The notes under the pieces are model-generated. The model was not told the origin of the DNA and made no database searches. It saw only the letters and a program-made list of their open reading frames with translations. From NCBI GenBank assembly GCA_025458985.1, contig JALORM010000171.1:1-13948 (forward strand): 13,948 nt of DNA. The letters are read 5' to 3'. Source of the DNA: Paracoccaceae bacterium. Lineage in GTDB: Bacteria; Pseudomonadota; Alphaproteobacteria; Rhodobacterales; Rhodobacteraceae. Each line of letters opens with the position of its first letter. Position 1 is the first letter of the stretch. This document shows, in pieces, positions 13,861-13,948 of the stretch. Position numbers and translations under genes: made by a program.

Positions 13861-13948
13861 AATGATGGATGCCGTACGACGCGTAGCCGGCAACGGCGGT
13901 TGCAGGCATTTCCTCCACGTTTTCCCGCGCTTGCAGGTCGACTCTGCG
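13856..13948 (+). other. Unassigned open frame running off right edge
   Basis: From ATG 13856 (or ATG 13862/13865) a frame reads MSMMDAVRRVAGNGGCRHFL and stays open to the window end, 31 residues. No ribosome-binding site precedes it, and I recognise no family. The preceding palindrome and AT-rich DNA could belong to a promoter or mobile element, but this is weak evidence and the frame may be chance. The last bases also match a vector polylinker. Confidence 0.15.
13932..13945. other. 14-base match to pUC/M13 polylinker (PstI-SalI region) near window end
   Basis: TGCAGGTCGACTCT at 13932-13945 is identical to the polylinker segment CTGCAGGTCGACTCTAGAG of pUC/M13 vectors apart from its flanks, and sits 3 bases from the window end. 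It could be a cloning or primer remnant at a contig end, or chance. The window also begins with AGCTT, the remainder of a HindIII site, but the left end reads perfectly as chrA. Confidence 0.3.

Overview
The window is a very GC-rich stretch of an alphaproteobacterial chromosome. Gene order and protein style point to Rhodobacterales (Rhodobacter/Paracoccus type): a phoR-pstSCAB-phoU-phoB cluster whose PstC and PstA carry long alphaproteobacterial N-terminal extensions, a class II DAHP synthase, a PAS_5-family protein, and yicC-gmk. No tRNA, rRNA, CRISPR array or complete mobile element was seen.

Layout. (1) Positions 1-695, minus strand: N-terminal half of a ChrA chromate transporter, running off the left edge. 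(2) 959-1905, minus: a GlxA-type regulator (DJ-1/PfpI domain plus AraC HTH) broken by a short deletion and frameshift in its HTH region. (3) 2112-3488, plus: class II DAHP synthase, first step of the shikimate pathway, with a good sigma70-like promoter. (4) 3615-4370, minus: a PAS_5-type protein, divergent from yicC, with CtrA-like half-sites between them. (5) 4515-5931, plus: yicC (two lesions) overlapping an intact gmk. (6) 5928-6266, minus: a small protein resembling a receiver domain without a phospho-acceptor Asp, convergent with gmk through a shared CTAG. (7) 6470-13847, plus: phoR, a three-repeat Pho box, pstS, a GC-rich stem-loop, pstC, pstA (broken), pstB (short internal deletion), phoU and phoB (abnormal C-terminus). 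(8) 13848-13948: an AT-richer tail with a palindrome, an unassigned open frame, and a 14-base match to a cloning-vector polylinker close to the edge.

How the genes work together. In a normal cell PstS captures periplasmic phosphate, PstCA-PstB imports it, and PhoU relays transport status to the PhoR kinase, which phosphorylates PhoB; PhoB~P binds the Pho box before pstS. The PhoR here has no visible membrane segment, so it probably reads phosphate through the PstSCAB-PhoU complex.

The most striking property is a scatter of short deletions (about 27 to 120 nt) and frameshifts in glxA-like, yicC (twice), pstA and pstB, plus an altered phoB end, between genes that look fully intact. Sequence on both sides of each lesion stays family-like, so the lesions are either very recent or, I think more likely, assembly or sequencing errors. 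I found no convincing new multi-gene system; the receiver-like small protein and the soluble PhoR are the most interesting apparently real items.
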